Assembly (NCBI GenBank): GCA_028710385.1
Contig: JAQTUC010000074.1
Coordinates: forward strand, 1 to 7,334
Length of the DNA stretch: 7,334 bases
Direction: 5' to 3'
Origin: Candidatus Omnitrophota bacterium
Lineage (GTDB): Bacteria > Omnitrophota > Gorgyraeia > Duberdicusellales > 4484-171
This document shows, in pieces, positions 1-6,538 of this stretch. Numbering within the stretch: position 1 is the first letter of the stretch; each line of letters opens with the position of its first letter. A program made the translations under genes and the position numbers. The notes beneath the pieces were generated by a model, which saw only the letters and a program-made list of their open reading frames with translations, had not been told where the DNA came from and made no database searches.

Positions 1-40
1 CGAAACATAACATAGCGGCATTATTTATTCATAAATTATT

Positions 41-68
41 TTGTTTTTCGCAGTCTGGTTTTTATAAT
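41..68 (+). promoter_or_regulatory. Candidate sigma-70-type promoter for the pilT operon
   Basis: A perfect TATAAT (-10) lies at 63-68. A weak -35 candidate, TTGTTT at 41-46, matches only the TTG of the consensus and is separated by 16 bases. Initiation would fall near position 75, giving a very short leader that still contains the purine-rich Shine-Dalgarno stretch AGGGGGTG at 79-86, just before the ATG at 89. The -10 and ribosome site are seen directly; promoter activity is inferred. AT-rich DNA produces TATAAT by chance fairly often. Confidence 0.45.
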
Positions 69-88
69 ATTTTAAAGAAGGGGGTGGC

Positions 89-1141
89 ATGTTAAACATA
101 AACAGTCTCTTTAAGCTGACGATGGAGAAGCACGCTAGCGACCTTCATATTACGGTTGACAGTCCACCAATAATAAGGATTGACGGAGCTATGCATGTTT
201 TAGCAGATATGCCGATTTTGCATACGGACGACACAAAAGCGCTTATTTACAGCATACTAAATGACGATCAAAAAGCTCTTTTTGAGAAAGACAGGGAGCT
301 TGATTTTTCTTTTTCTCTGCCGAATATGGACAGGTTCAGGGTTAACGTGCATTATCAAAAGGGTAACGTAGAGGCTGCTTTCAGGCGCATTCCTCAGCAG
401 ATACCAAGGATTGAAGAACTTGGATTGCCTCTGGTTGTGCGAGATTTTTTAAAGAAACCAAACGGTCTGGTTCTTTTAACCGGACCTACAGGAACAGGCA
501 AAAGCACGACTCTTGCGGCCATGCTTGATATTATAAACAGCGAACGCCAGGAAATGATTATATGCATTGAAGACCCGATTGAATTTGTGCACACAAACAA
601 GAAAAGTATAATTAAGCAAAGAGAAGTTTATGCGGATACGCATTCGTTTCCGGAAGCTTTGCGCCGCGCTCTTCGCCAGGATCCGAACGTAATAGTTGTA
701 GGTGAAATGCGCGATCTAGAAACAATCGGAACAACCTTAACCGCTGCTGAAACAGGGCATTTGGTATTTGCTACGCTTCATACGCCTGATGCTCCGCAGA
801 CAGTGCAGAGAATAATTGACGTTTTCCCGCCGCATCAGCAAAAACAGGTAAGGGTCCAGCTTGCTGATTGCCTTCAGGGTGTTGTGTCTCAATTGCTTCT
901 TCCGCGCGCAGGCGGAAAAGGAAGAGTACTGGCGACTGAAGTTCTTGTGGCAACTCCCGGTATCAGAAACCTTATACGCGAAGGAGAGATTGCCCAGATT
1001 CCTTCAATGATACAGATGGGCGGCCAATACGGCATGTATACAATAGATAAAAACTTAAAAGAGCTGTACAGAAAAGGCGTCATAACAAAAGAAGTTGCTT
1101 TGATGAAAGTAAGAAACGTTGTTGAGTTTGAAGACCTATGA
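89..1141 (+). CDS. pilT: PilT-type type IV pilus retraction ATPase
   Basis: A hexameric cytoplasmic ATPase that drives depolymerisation (retraction) of type IV pili at the inner-membrane base, for twitching motility and related surface or DNA-uptake functions. The 350 residues match the usual PilT length. The N-terminal PAS-like domain opens in family style, with ASDLHIT near residues 16-22. Walker A (GPTGTGKS) is at 132-139, the Asp box (IICIEDPIE) at 157-165, the atypical Walker B with catalytic Glu (VVGEMRD) at about 203-209, and the His box (TGHLVFATLHT) at 222-232. The PilT signature GIRNLIREG is at 291-299 and separates it from the PilB/GspE extension ATPases. The start is supported by AGGGGGTG just upstream. 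The stop overlaps the next ATG (ATGA), so it is translationally coupled to an isomerase small subunit, which is an unexpected partner. No other pilus gene is in the window. A PilU-like paralogue is possible, but the retained signature favours PilT. Confidence 0.95.
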   Translation: MLNINSLFKLTMEKHASDLHITVDSPPIIRIDGAMHVLADMPILHTDDTKALIYSILNDDQKALFEKDRELDFSFSLPNMDRFRVNVHYQKGNVEAAFRRIPQQIPRIEELGLPLVVRDFLKKPNGLVLLTGPTGTGKSTTLAAMLDIINSERQEMIICIEDPIEFVHTNKKSIIKQREVYADTHSFPEALRRALRQDPNVIVVGEMRDLETIGTTLTAAETGHLVFATLHTPDAPQTVQRIIDVFPPHQQKQVRVQLADCLQGVVSQLLLPRAGGKGRVLATEVLVATPGIRNLIREGEIAQIPSMIQMGGQYGMYTIDKNLKELYRKGVITKEVALMKVRNVVEFEDL

Positions 1142-1641
1142 AGTTTGAAGGAAAAGTTTTTAAATTTGGCGATAATATAAATACCGATTGGATAATATCG
1201 GGAAGGTATAAATTTTCAATAACCGATATGAAGAAGCTTTCGCAATATCTTTTTGAAGATATAAGGCCTAACTTCTACAAAGAAATAATTCCGAATAAAT
1301 CTATTATTGTTGCCGGAGAAAATTTCGGTATGGGTTCAAGCCGCGAGCAGGCACCCTGGGTAATTAAAGAGGCTGGTATTGTGTGCATAGTTGCTAAAAG
1401 CTTTGCGCGCATCTTTTACCGCAACGCTTTTAACATAGGGCTTCCTTTGATTGAAACAGATACTTCTTTAATTGAAGAAGCGCACACTTTAAATATAGAC
1501 GTTGATAAAGGCATAATGACAAACCTAAGCACCAACAAAACGCTTAAGTTTGTCCCCTGGAATAATTTCCGTAAAGAACTGGTAGCCTGCGGCGGTATAA
1601 TAAACTATCTGCAGAAGCACAAAGATTTCAAGCTGGACTAA
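1138..1641 (+). CDS. Aconitase / 3-isopropylmalate dehydratase family small subunit (LeuD-like swivel domain)
   Basis: Small (swivel) subunit of a two-subunit hydro-lyase of the aconitase superfamily. It should pair with a [4Fe-4S] large subunit and bind the substrate carboxylates. The 167 residues fit the compact archaeal-type LeuD/HacB class rather than the roughly 200-residue proteobacterial LeuD. Visible motifs are GDNINTD (11-17), the phosphate/carboxylate-binding GMGSSREQAPW (64-74, equivalent to the GSSRE of aconitase domain 4) and SFARIFYRNAFNIGLP (88-103). The specificity loop after GR reads YKFS (24-27), not the YLxx usual for isopropylmalate or homoaconitate enzymes. The substrate therefore cannot be read from the loop. 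Known family members act on isopropylmalate, homocitrate/homoaconitate, citrate-like or dimethylmalate substrates. Isocitrate and malate dehydrogenase genes lie downstream, so I infer an aconitase-like role, but leucine synthesis remains possible. No large subunit gene is in the window. The start overlaps the pilT stop by 4 bases. Confidence 0.85.
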   Translation: MKFEGKVFKFGDNINTDWIISGRYKFSITDMKKLSQYLFEDIRPNFYKEIIPNKSIIVAGENFGMGSSREQAPWVIKEAGIVCIVAKSFARIFYRNAFNIGLPLIETDTSLIEEAHTLNIDVDKGIMTNLSTNKTLKFVPWNNFRKELVACGGIINYLQKHKDFKLD

Positions 1642-1690
1642 ACAAGCAGCCAGAGTCTGTATCTGCATTCAAAACTCCAACCAACTAAAG

Positions 1691-1700
1691 CGAGGTTAAA
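1691..1700 (+). promoter_or_regulatory. Ribosome binding site for isocitrate dehydrogenase gene
   Basis: GAGG at 1692-1695 lies five bases before the ATG at 1701. It gives this gene its own translation start after a 59-base gap. I see no convincing promoter or terminator in the rest of the gap (1642-1690), so read-through from pilT is likely. Confidence 0.6.
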
Positions 1701-2798
1701 ATGTCATACAAAGTAAGTCTTATCCCCGGTGACGGCATAGGCCCTGAAGTGACTGACGCGGCAAAAGCTGTAATTGAAGCTTTGGGCGTTGATATTTCCT
1801 GGGACGTCGTTTACGCCGGAGAGCCTGCGCTTAAAGAACACAAAAGCCTTCTTCCCGAAGAAACGTTAAATTCTATAAGAAAAAACAAGGTTGCCTTAAA
1901 GGGCCCGATTACAACGCCTATCGGCGGAGGTTTTCGTTCTATTAATGTAGCGCTTAGGCAGGAGCTTGACCTTTTTGCCTGCGTGAGGCCGGCGCGTTAT
2001 ATTGAGGGAACCAGCTCCAAGCATCCGGGGACAGATATTATAATAGTCAGAGAAAACAGCGAAGATTTATATGCCGGGGTTGAGTTTAAGGAATCAGAGG
2101 AAGAAACCAACGGGCTTATAGATTACATAAACGGAATAAGCGCAAAAAAAGTAAGAGTGCCAAGCGCCATCTCTATTAAGCCCATATCAAGCTTTGCTTC
2201 AAAAAGAATAATCAGATTCGCATTTGAGCTTGCAAAGCGCGAGAACAGGCATAAGGTAAGCTGTATTCATAAGGCGAATATTATGAAATTTACTGACGGC
2301 TTGTTCCTTCAGATATTCAGGGACGTTGCAAAGGACTATCCTCAGATTGAGGCCAATGATGTTATTGTGGATAATCTTTGTATGCAGCTTGTTATGCGGC
2401 CTAATGAATTTGATGTGTTGGTTTTGCCTAATCTTTACGGAGACATAATATCTGATCTTTGCGCGGGGTTAATAGGCGGGCTTGGTATTGCTCCCGGCGC
2501 AAACATAGGAGAAAACATCGCGTTGTTTGAGCCTGTCCATGGAGCAGCGCCTAAATATACCGGTAAAAACAAGGTAAATCCTACGGCAACCATACTTTCT
2601 GGGGTGCTTTTACTTAAGCATTTGGGAGAGCATAAAAAAGCAGAGATTCTTGAAAAAGCTGTAGCTAATGTTATAAAGAAAGGTGAAAGCGTAACTTATG
2701 ATTTAAAGCCTACAAGGACTGATCCGACAGCGGTTGGCACAAAAGAAATGACTGAGGCAATAGTTGAAGAAATTAAAAAAGGGCTTAAGAATGTTTAA
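1701..2798 (+). CDS. icd: Isocitrate dehydrogenase (beta-decarboxylating dehydrogenase family)
   Basis: Oxidative decarboxylation of isocitrate to 2-oxoglutarate in the cytoplasm. The family hallmarks are LIPGDGIGPEV (7-17), RENSEDLYAG (117-126), HKANIMK (190-196), and the metal-binding aspartates in VDN (D224) and NLYGDIISD (D248, D252). The substrate motif RSINVALR has Ser80 and Asn82, equivalent to E. coli Ser113 and Asn115, which mark isocitrate rather than isopropylmalate enzymes. Arg86, Arg96 and Arg117 fit the other carboxylate ligands. The 365 residues are shorter than E. coli Icd (about 416) and resemble the NAD-IDH/IDH3 size class. However, HGAAPKYTG (280-288) carries Lys285-Tyr286, as in NADP enzymes, where NAD enzymes usually have Asp-Ile. 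Val292 and Tyr333 also fit NADP, while the position of E. coli Arg395 is Pro337. I infer NADP preference with moderate confidence. Its stop overlaps the malate dehydrogenase start by 8 bases. Confidence 0.9.
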   Translation: MSYKVSLIPGDGIGPEVTDAAKAVIEALGVDISWDVVYAGEPALKEHKSLLPEETLNSIRKNKVALKGPITTPIGGGFRSINVALRQELDLFACVRPARYIEGTSSKHPGTDIIIVRENSEDLYAGVEFKESEEETNGLIDYINGISAKKVRVPSAISIKPISSFASKRIIRFAFELAKRENRHKVSCIHKANIMKFTDGLFLQIFRDVAKDYPQIEANDVIVDNLCMQLVMRPNEFDVLVLPNLYGDIISDLCAGLIGGLGIAPGANIGENIALFEPVHGAAPKYTGKNKVNPTATILSGVLLLKHLGEHKKAEILEKAVANVIKKGESVTYDLKPTRTDPTAVGTKEMTEAIVEEIKKGLKNV

Positions 2799-3711
2799 GA
2801 AAGTATCCATAATCGGCGCGGGCGCAGTTGGCTCAACTCTTACATTCCATTTATTTTCCAGGTCTCACTTTAAAGAAATAGCCCTGGTAGACATAGCCGA
2901 TGGCTTAGCAAAAGGTGTGAGCCTTGACATTGAGGATTCCCGCTCATTCTTTGATTCTACCGCGCAAATAATCGGGACAGATGATTTCTGCGCCATAGCT
3001 GACAGCGATATTGTTGTTGTTACAGCCGGAGTCGCCAGAAAAGACGGTATGACCCGCCATGACCTTCTTAAAATAAATGCAAAAGTCGCAAAAGACATAT
3101 CCTCGCATATTAAAAAACACGCGTCCAAGTCTATACTTATAGTTGTTACAAATCCGCTTGACCTTATTACCGGCATATTTGCTAAAGAGACCGGTTTTGA
3201 GAGAAACCGCGTGTTTGGAATGGGCTCGTCTCTTGACAGCGCAAGGTTATTAAACATACTTCACCAGGAAACCAAAATATCAACATCAGTGCTTGAAGCT
3301 TTTGTGTTCGGGCTCCACAACAACGATATGATAGTTTCAAGAGATAGGATGCGCGTTAAGGGAGAAACTATAAACAAATTCCTGGATGAAGAAGCTATAA
3401 AGCGCGTGCAGAATAAAACAGCGCATCGCGGAGGGGAAATAATAAGCTTTTTAAAAAATAGAAGCGCTAATTTTGCCCCTTCTTATTCAATTTTCCGTTT
3501 GATTGAAGCTATTTCTAAAAATAAAAACGAAATTATACCGGTTTGCGCGCTGCTTAAGGGGGAATACGGGCTTACTGATGTATGCGTCGGTGTTCCTTGC
3601 ATCATAAACAGCAAAGGCATAGAAAAAGTGGTTGAACTTACGCTTGGCGAAGAAGAAAAAATAAAGCTTAGGAAAATCCAGGATTCAATTAACGAAATAA
3701 ACAATGTATGA
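2791..3711 (+). CDS. mdh: Malate dehydrogenase, NAD-dependent (LDH/MDH superfamily)
   Basis: Reversible oxidation of malate to oxaloacetate. I chose the ATG at 2791 (306 residues) because the Rossmann strand KVSIIGAGAVGS (4-15) then begins where it does in homologues. A TTG at 2764 would only add nine residues read from inside the upstream gene. Asp34 (LVDI) indicates NAD. Arg83 in the loop ARKDGMTR (82-89) sits at LDH position 102, where Arg marks malate and Gln marks lactate enzymes. Arg89, Asn121 (TNPLD), Asp149 and Arg152 (SLDSARL) complete the substrate and relay residues. The catalytic histidine is His176, but its motif reads GLHNND where GxHGD or GEHGDS is usual. The rest of the fold, including SANFAPSYS (225-233) and the final VGVP segment, is intact. 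It overlaps the preceding gene and the next one by 8 bases each, so translation is probably coupled. Confidence 0.9.
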   Translation: MFKKVSIIGAGAVGSTLTFHLFSRSHFKEIALVDIADGLAKGVSLDIEDSRSFFDSTAQIIGTDDFCAIADSDIVVVTAGVARKDGMTRHDLLKINAKVAKDISSHIKKHASKSILIVVTNPLDLITGIFAKETGFERNRVFGMGSSLDSARLLNILHQETKISTSVLEAFVFGLHNNDMIVSRDRMRVKGETINKFLDEEAIKRVQNKTAHRGGEIISFLKNRSANFAPSYSIFRLIEAISKNKNEIIPVCALLKGEYGLTDVCVGVPCIINSKGIEKVVELTLGEEEKIKLRKIQDSINEINNV

Positions 3712-4945
3712 TTTAGCTGTAATAGGAAGTGGTGCTGCCGGGCTAGCGGCTGCGCGTTATGCTTTGGCCAAGGGGCTTAAAGTTGTGCTCTTTGACCGGA
3801 ACAGAACCTTATTCGGAGGAGCATGCTTAAACCGCGGCTGCATACCCACTAAATTTTTCCTGAATAGTTCAAAACTTGGAAAGACCTGGCAGGAAAGCTT
3901 TGGCAAAAAAAACGAGATTGTTGAAAAAATAAAAAAAGACTCAATCAGCTTTCTTGAAAAATCAGGCATAGATTTACGGTTTGGAAGCGTTTCATTCGTT
4001 GATGAGCATACTTTATCCTGCGAAGAAAAAACCTTTTCAGCCAAGAATATAATTATAGGTACAGGCTCAAAACCAAAAACCCTCATAAGCCATCCAAAAT
4101 GCATTTTTGCTGAGGATTTTTTTTCCGAGCAGGAAATCGGAGAAAATTTTCTCGTAAAAGGCGCAGGATACATCGGGATTGAATTCTCATCTCTTTTAAA
4201 CAGTTTTAAAAAACGCGTAACGCTTATTGAAAAACAGGAAGAAATTCTTCCTTTTTTTGATGCGTCAATTACAAGAAGGCTTAGGATTATTCTGGAAAGG
4301 CGCGGCATTAAAATAGAAACCTCCGTGGACATAAAAAACTATGATTTGGAAAGTTTTGATAAGGTTGTTTCAGCTGTAGGCAGAGAGCCGGACATAGAAG
4401 GCCTGGATATTGAAAAAACAGGGTTGTTTTTTGAGAAAGGCGGCTGGATAAAAACAGACGATAAGTGCCAGACCAACATAAAAAATATCTACGCCTGCGG
4501 GGATGTAACAGGGAAGAGGCTCTTAGCTTATGTTGCAGAGGCACAGGCAGAGGCGGCTGTAAAAAATATTACAGGAGAAAATGAGAGCTTAAATTACAAA
4601 AGCATTGCTGATTGTGTTTTTTCTATTCCGCAGATAGCCAGAATAGGCATACTTGAGGCCGAAGCAAAGAAACAAAATCTGAAATATAAAGTTTTAAAGA
4701 CAAATTTTCTTAGGTTTTCTTCGTCATATGTCTATGGCGACCAGGATGGTTTTCTACAAGTGATTGTGGGAGAGGGAGATAGAATAATCGGAGCGAGTAT
4801 AATTTCAAATTCCGCGGCAGAGCTTGTAAATATTTTTTCCTATGCCATACAAAATGATTTAACCGCAGAAACCTTTAAGAAATGTTTTTTTATTCATCCG
4901 ACCATATCCGAAATAATTCCCGCTCTGTTTCGTAATCCCGCGTAA
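3704..4945 (+). CDS. Dihydrolipoamide dehydrogenase-like FAD/NAD disulfide oxidoreductase (short form)
   Basis: A class I pyridine nucleotide-disulfide oxidoreductase. The FAD-binding GSGAAG is at 8-13. The redox-active disulfide motif GGACLNRGCIPTK has Cys41 and Cys46. The NAD-binding GAGYIG is at 153-158, followed by an acidic Glu176 at the end of the second strand, which favours NAD(H) over NADP(H). The second FAD motif NIYACGDVTG is at 261-270. The C-terminal dimerisation domain ends with HPTISE (His398, Glu403), the catalytic His-Glu pair of dihydrolipoamide dehydrogenases. At 413 residues it is roughly 50 shorter than typical enzymes (460-475). The loss appears spread over the helical part after the disulfide and the stretch before the NAD domain; no frameshift is apparent. 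E3 of a 2-oxo acid dehydrogenase complex is the best guess next to isocitrate and malate dehydrogenases, but no E1, E2 or lipoyl gene is present. Another dithiol reductase role is possible. The start codon overlaps the mdh stop. Confidence 0.85.
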   Translation: MYDLAVIGSGAAGLAAARYALAKGLKVVLFDRNRTLFGGACLNRGCIPTKFFLNSSKLGKTWQESFGKKNEIVEKIKKDSISFLEKSGIDLRFGSVSFVDEHTLSCEEKTFSAKNIIIGTGSKPKTLISHPKCIFAEDFFSEQEIGENFLVKGAGYIGIEFSSLLNSFKKRVTLIEKQEEILPFFDASITRRLRIILERRGIKIETSVDIKNYDLESFDKVVSAVGREPDIEGLDIEKTGLFFEKGGWIKTDDKCQTNIKNIYACGDVTGKRLLAYVAEAQAEAAVKNITGENESLNYKSIADCVFSIPQIARIGILEAEAKKQNLKYKVLKTNFLRFSSSYVYGDQDGFLQVIVGEGDRIIGASIISNSAAELVNIFSYAIQNDLTAETFKKCFFIHPTISEIIPALFRNPA

Positions 4946-4960
4946 CTGCCTAATTATTAT

Positions 4961-4987
4961 TTTACTTTTATCTTGCTATGCTATAAT
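4961..4987 (+). promoter_or_regulatory. Extended -10 promoter for the TonB-like gene, probably leaderless
   Basis: TGCTATAAT at 4979-4987 is a perfect extended -10 element. A partial -35 (TTTACT, 4961-4966, four of six consensus bases) lies 15 bases upstream. The -10 ends only seven bases before the ATG at 4995, so initiation would fall at or within a base or two of the start codon. No Shine-Dalgarno sequence is present between them. The motif is seen directly; leaderless initiation is inferred from spacing. Confidence 0.6.
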
Positions 4988-4994
4988 TTAAACC

Positions 4995-5633
4995 ATGAGA
5001 AATTACTGGAACCTTTCTTTCGGTATTTCGCTTGCCATGCATTCTTTTATTATTGCGGCCGGTTCTCTCACGCTTTTTAACGCAAATACAATTTTTAACG
5101 AAAAAAAAGAAACAAAAGAGATAAAAATTTTTGTTAAAGAAACCCAGCCAAGGCCTGCACAGAGAACCAGGCTGCAACAGAGCCAGCAGACAAATACAGT
5201 TGTTCTCCCGCCCCCGCCTTACATAAAAAATGTCGTGCGCAAACTTATGGGCGACGAGAAGGAAAGGCCCCTGCTGGATAAAGCGCAGATACTGGAGAAG
5301 GATACCGGGAAAATTGTGATTTCTGAAAAATTGGAAAATTCAAAGCTAAAAAGCAACCCTTCGTATATGAGTTATTATAAAGGCTTAAGGTCAAAACTTA
5401 ACGTAATCTGCCATAAAAATTATACAGGCAGAGAGCAGGGCGAAGTTTTTGTAAGCTTTGTGCTCTCACGGGATGGCCGGCTTGAAAGTGTTAAGGGGGA
5501 TGGCCCCAACAAAGAACTTATTAATGTCGCCGTTAGAAGCGTAAAAGAGTCCTTCCCGTTTATGCCTTTCCCTCCTGATTTGGAAGGCGAAAACTACCAA
5601 TTTGATATTTCAATATACTTTAAGAATAATTAG
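4995..5633 (+). CDS. TonB-like energy-transducing protein with C-terminal TonB domain
   Basis: A single-pass inner-membrane protein with a periplasmic C-terminus, expected to couple proton-motive force from an ExbB/ExbD-type motor to the outer membrane. The hydrophobic N-terminal segment (about 7-28) contains Ser12 and His16 in an SxxxH arrangement, matching the Ser16/His20 pair of E. coli TonB that is needed for motor contact. A charged, Gln/Pro-containing linker follows (about 35-120) with a short PPPP run at 72-75. It is less proline-rich than classical TonB. The C-terminal domain (about 126-210) has the family pattern: G-E-V-F-V-S-F near 149-155, a DGRLE turn at 160-164, a helix, then SFPFMPFPPDL and the final strand. 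Length is 212 residues. No exbB, exbD or TonB-dependent receptor is in the window, so a TolA-like or other transport partner cannot be excluded. The gene stands alone with its own promoter. Confidence 0.8.
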   Translation: MRNYWNLSFGISLAMHSFIIAAGSLTLFNANTIFNEKKETKEIKIFVKETQPRPAQRTRLQQSQQTNTVVLPPPPYIKNVVRKLMGDEKERPLLDKAQILEKDTGKIVISEKLENSKLKSNPSYMSYYKGLRSKLNVICHKNYTGREQGEVFVSFVLSRDGRLESVKGDGPNKELINVAVRSVKESFPFMPFPPDLEGENYQFDISIYFKNN

Positions 5634-5734
5634 GATATTACGCCTTTTTCGGCCTATAATATATTGACATTTACCGCTATAATTGCTAATCTATTAATCA
5701 CTTATAATTGTTTCGTATAAACCAGTAAATTCCC
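5634..5734 (+). promoter_or_regulatory. AT-rich promoter region ahead of the Memo-family operon
   Basis: A 101-base gap. A perfect -35 TTGACA (5664-5669) is followed after 17 bases by an extended -10 of the form TGC-TAATCT (TG at 5684-5685, hexamer 5687-5692), the best-spaced promoter candidate. Perfect TATAAT copies also occur at 5655-5660, 5678-5683 and 5703-5708, and TATAAA at 5716-5721. No Shine-Dalgarno sequence precedes the ATG at 5735. Which hexamers are used cannot be told from sequence. No convincing terminator for the upstream gene is visible. Confidence 0.5.
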
Positions 5735-6538
5735 ATGATTAGAGAGCCTGTTGTAAGCGGACAATTTTACCCGCAGGGAGAGCAAGAGCTAAAAAAAGCG
5801 ATAGAGGAATTTAAGCCAAAGGCTTCCTTAAAAACTTCAGCCTATGGTTTAATTCTTCCGCACGCAGGTTATGTATATTCTGGCCGCGTTGCTGTTGCTA
5901 CGGTAAGCAGGATAATTTCCAGGAAACGCGTGATAATTTTAGGGCCAAATCATACCGGTTATGGCGAAGATTTCGGGTTATATCCGGAAGGCAGCTGGAA
6001 AATACCTTTCGGCAATATTGCCATAGATTCGGCTCTTTCAAAAAAAATTCTTGAATCAGGCAGCGAAATAACTCCCGATAAGCTTGTGCATAAATTTGAG
6101 CATTCCATAGAAGTAGAACTGCCTATACTGCATTATTTCTTCGGAAATTTCAGTTTTGTGCCGATAGTGTGCACAGTGGCAGCGCTTGCTGCTTATGAAA
6201 AAGTTGCAACGCAAATTTTTTCCGCTGCAAAGGAGCACAGAGAAGAAATTATTTTTATCGCTTCAAGCGATATGACCCATTACGAGCCGGATAGCGCAGC
6301 CCGGCGTAAAGACAGAATGGCGCTTGAACATATAGTTAACCTAGATGCGGAGGGGCTGGTTAAAACAGTAAAAAGAGAAAATATTTCTATGTGCGGAATT
6401 GCGCCTGTTGCCATACTCCTTCTTATTATGAAAAAATTAGGCGCGAATAAAGCTAACGTAAGTTTGTATGAAACAAGCGCGGAGGCAACCGGAGATACAG
6501 GCTCTGTTGTCGGATACGCCGGAGTAGTTATCAGCTAA
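5735..6538 (+). CDS. Memo-family protein (AmmeMemoRadiSam system protein B)
   Basis: A Memo-like protein of the extradiol-dioxygenase-like fold. Bacterial and archaeal members are called AmmeMemoRadiSam system protein B because they often sit with AMMECR1-domain and radical SAM proteins. Their bacterial reaction is not established; human Memo binds copper. The family pattern is complete: start MIREPVVSGQFYP (1-13), LPHAGYVYSG with His43 (41-50), GPNHTGYG with His73 (70-77), EHSIEVELP (122-130), SSDMTHYE with Asp179 and His182 (177-184), and Cys220-Gly221. These His/Asp/Cys residues correspond to the conserved pocket of Memo. Its 267 residues are normal for the family. The start fits the family N-terminus although it has no Shine-Dalgarno. 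The AMMECR1 and radical SAM partners are absent here. It heads a run with DUF1844, Trm112-like and aroQ genes, and its stop codon lies within the ribosome site of the next gene. Confidence 0.9.
   Translation: MIREPVVSGQFYPQGEQELKKAIEEFKPKASLKTSAYGLILPHAGYVYSGRVAVATVSRIISRKRVIILGPNHTGYGEDFGLYPEGSWKIPFGNIAIDSALSKKILESGSEITPDKLVHKFEHSIEVELPILHYFFGNFSFVPIVCTVAALAAYEKVATQIFSAAKEHREEIIFIASSDMTHYEPDSAARRKDRMALEHIVNLDAEGLVKTVKRENISMCGIAPVAILLLIMKKLGANKANVSLYETSAEATGDTGSVVGYAGVVIS

Noticed and set aside
1649..1671. Short inverted repeat (GCAG...CTGC, CAGA-g-TCTG) between the isomerase and isocitrate dehydrogenase genes
   Set aside because: Very short stems and no T-tract; likely chance.
2764..2790. 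TTG start giving a nine-residue longer malate dehydrogenase
   Set aside because: The added residues are read from the end of the upstream gene and lie before the normal start of the Rossmann strand; the ATG at 2791 fits homologues better.
1701..2798. 3-isopropylmalate or homoisocitrate dehydrogenase (LeuB/HICDH), suggested by the adjacent LeuD-like gene
   Set aside because: The Ser80-x-Asn82 pair in RSINVALR is the isocitrate signature and is not expected in LeuB or homoisocitrate enzymes.
2865..3257. 130-codon open frame on the minus strand
   Set aside because: Antisense to the malate dehydrogenase gene, with no recognisable domain; a by-product of codon composition.
3757..4332. 191-codon open frame on the minus strand
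   Set aside because: It lies entirely opposite the flavoprotein gene, whose motifs are complete; the translation resembles no family and has no ribosome site I could support.
5636..5662. Possible hairpin terminator (ATATTA...TAATAT with GCC/GGC around TTTTTC)
   Set aside because: Only three G-C pairs next to the loop, with mismatches in the stem and no T-run after it; too weak to call.
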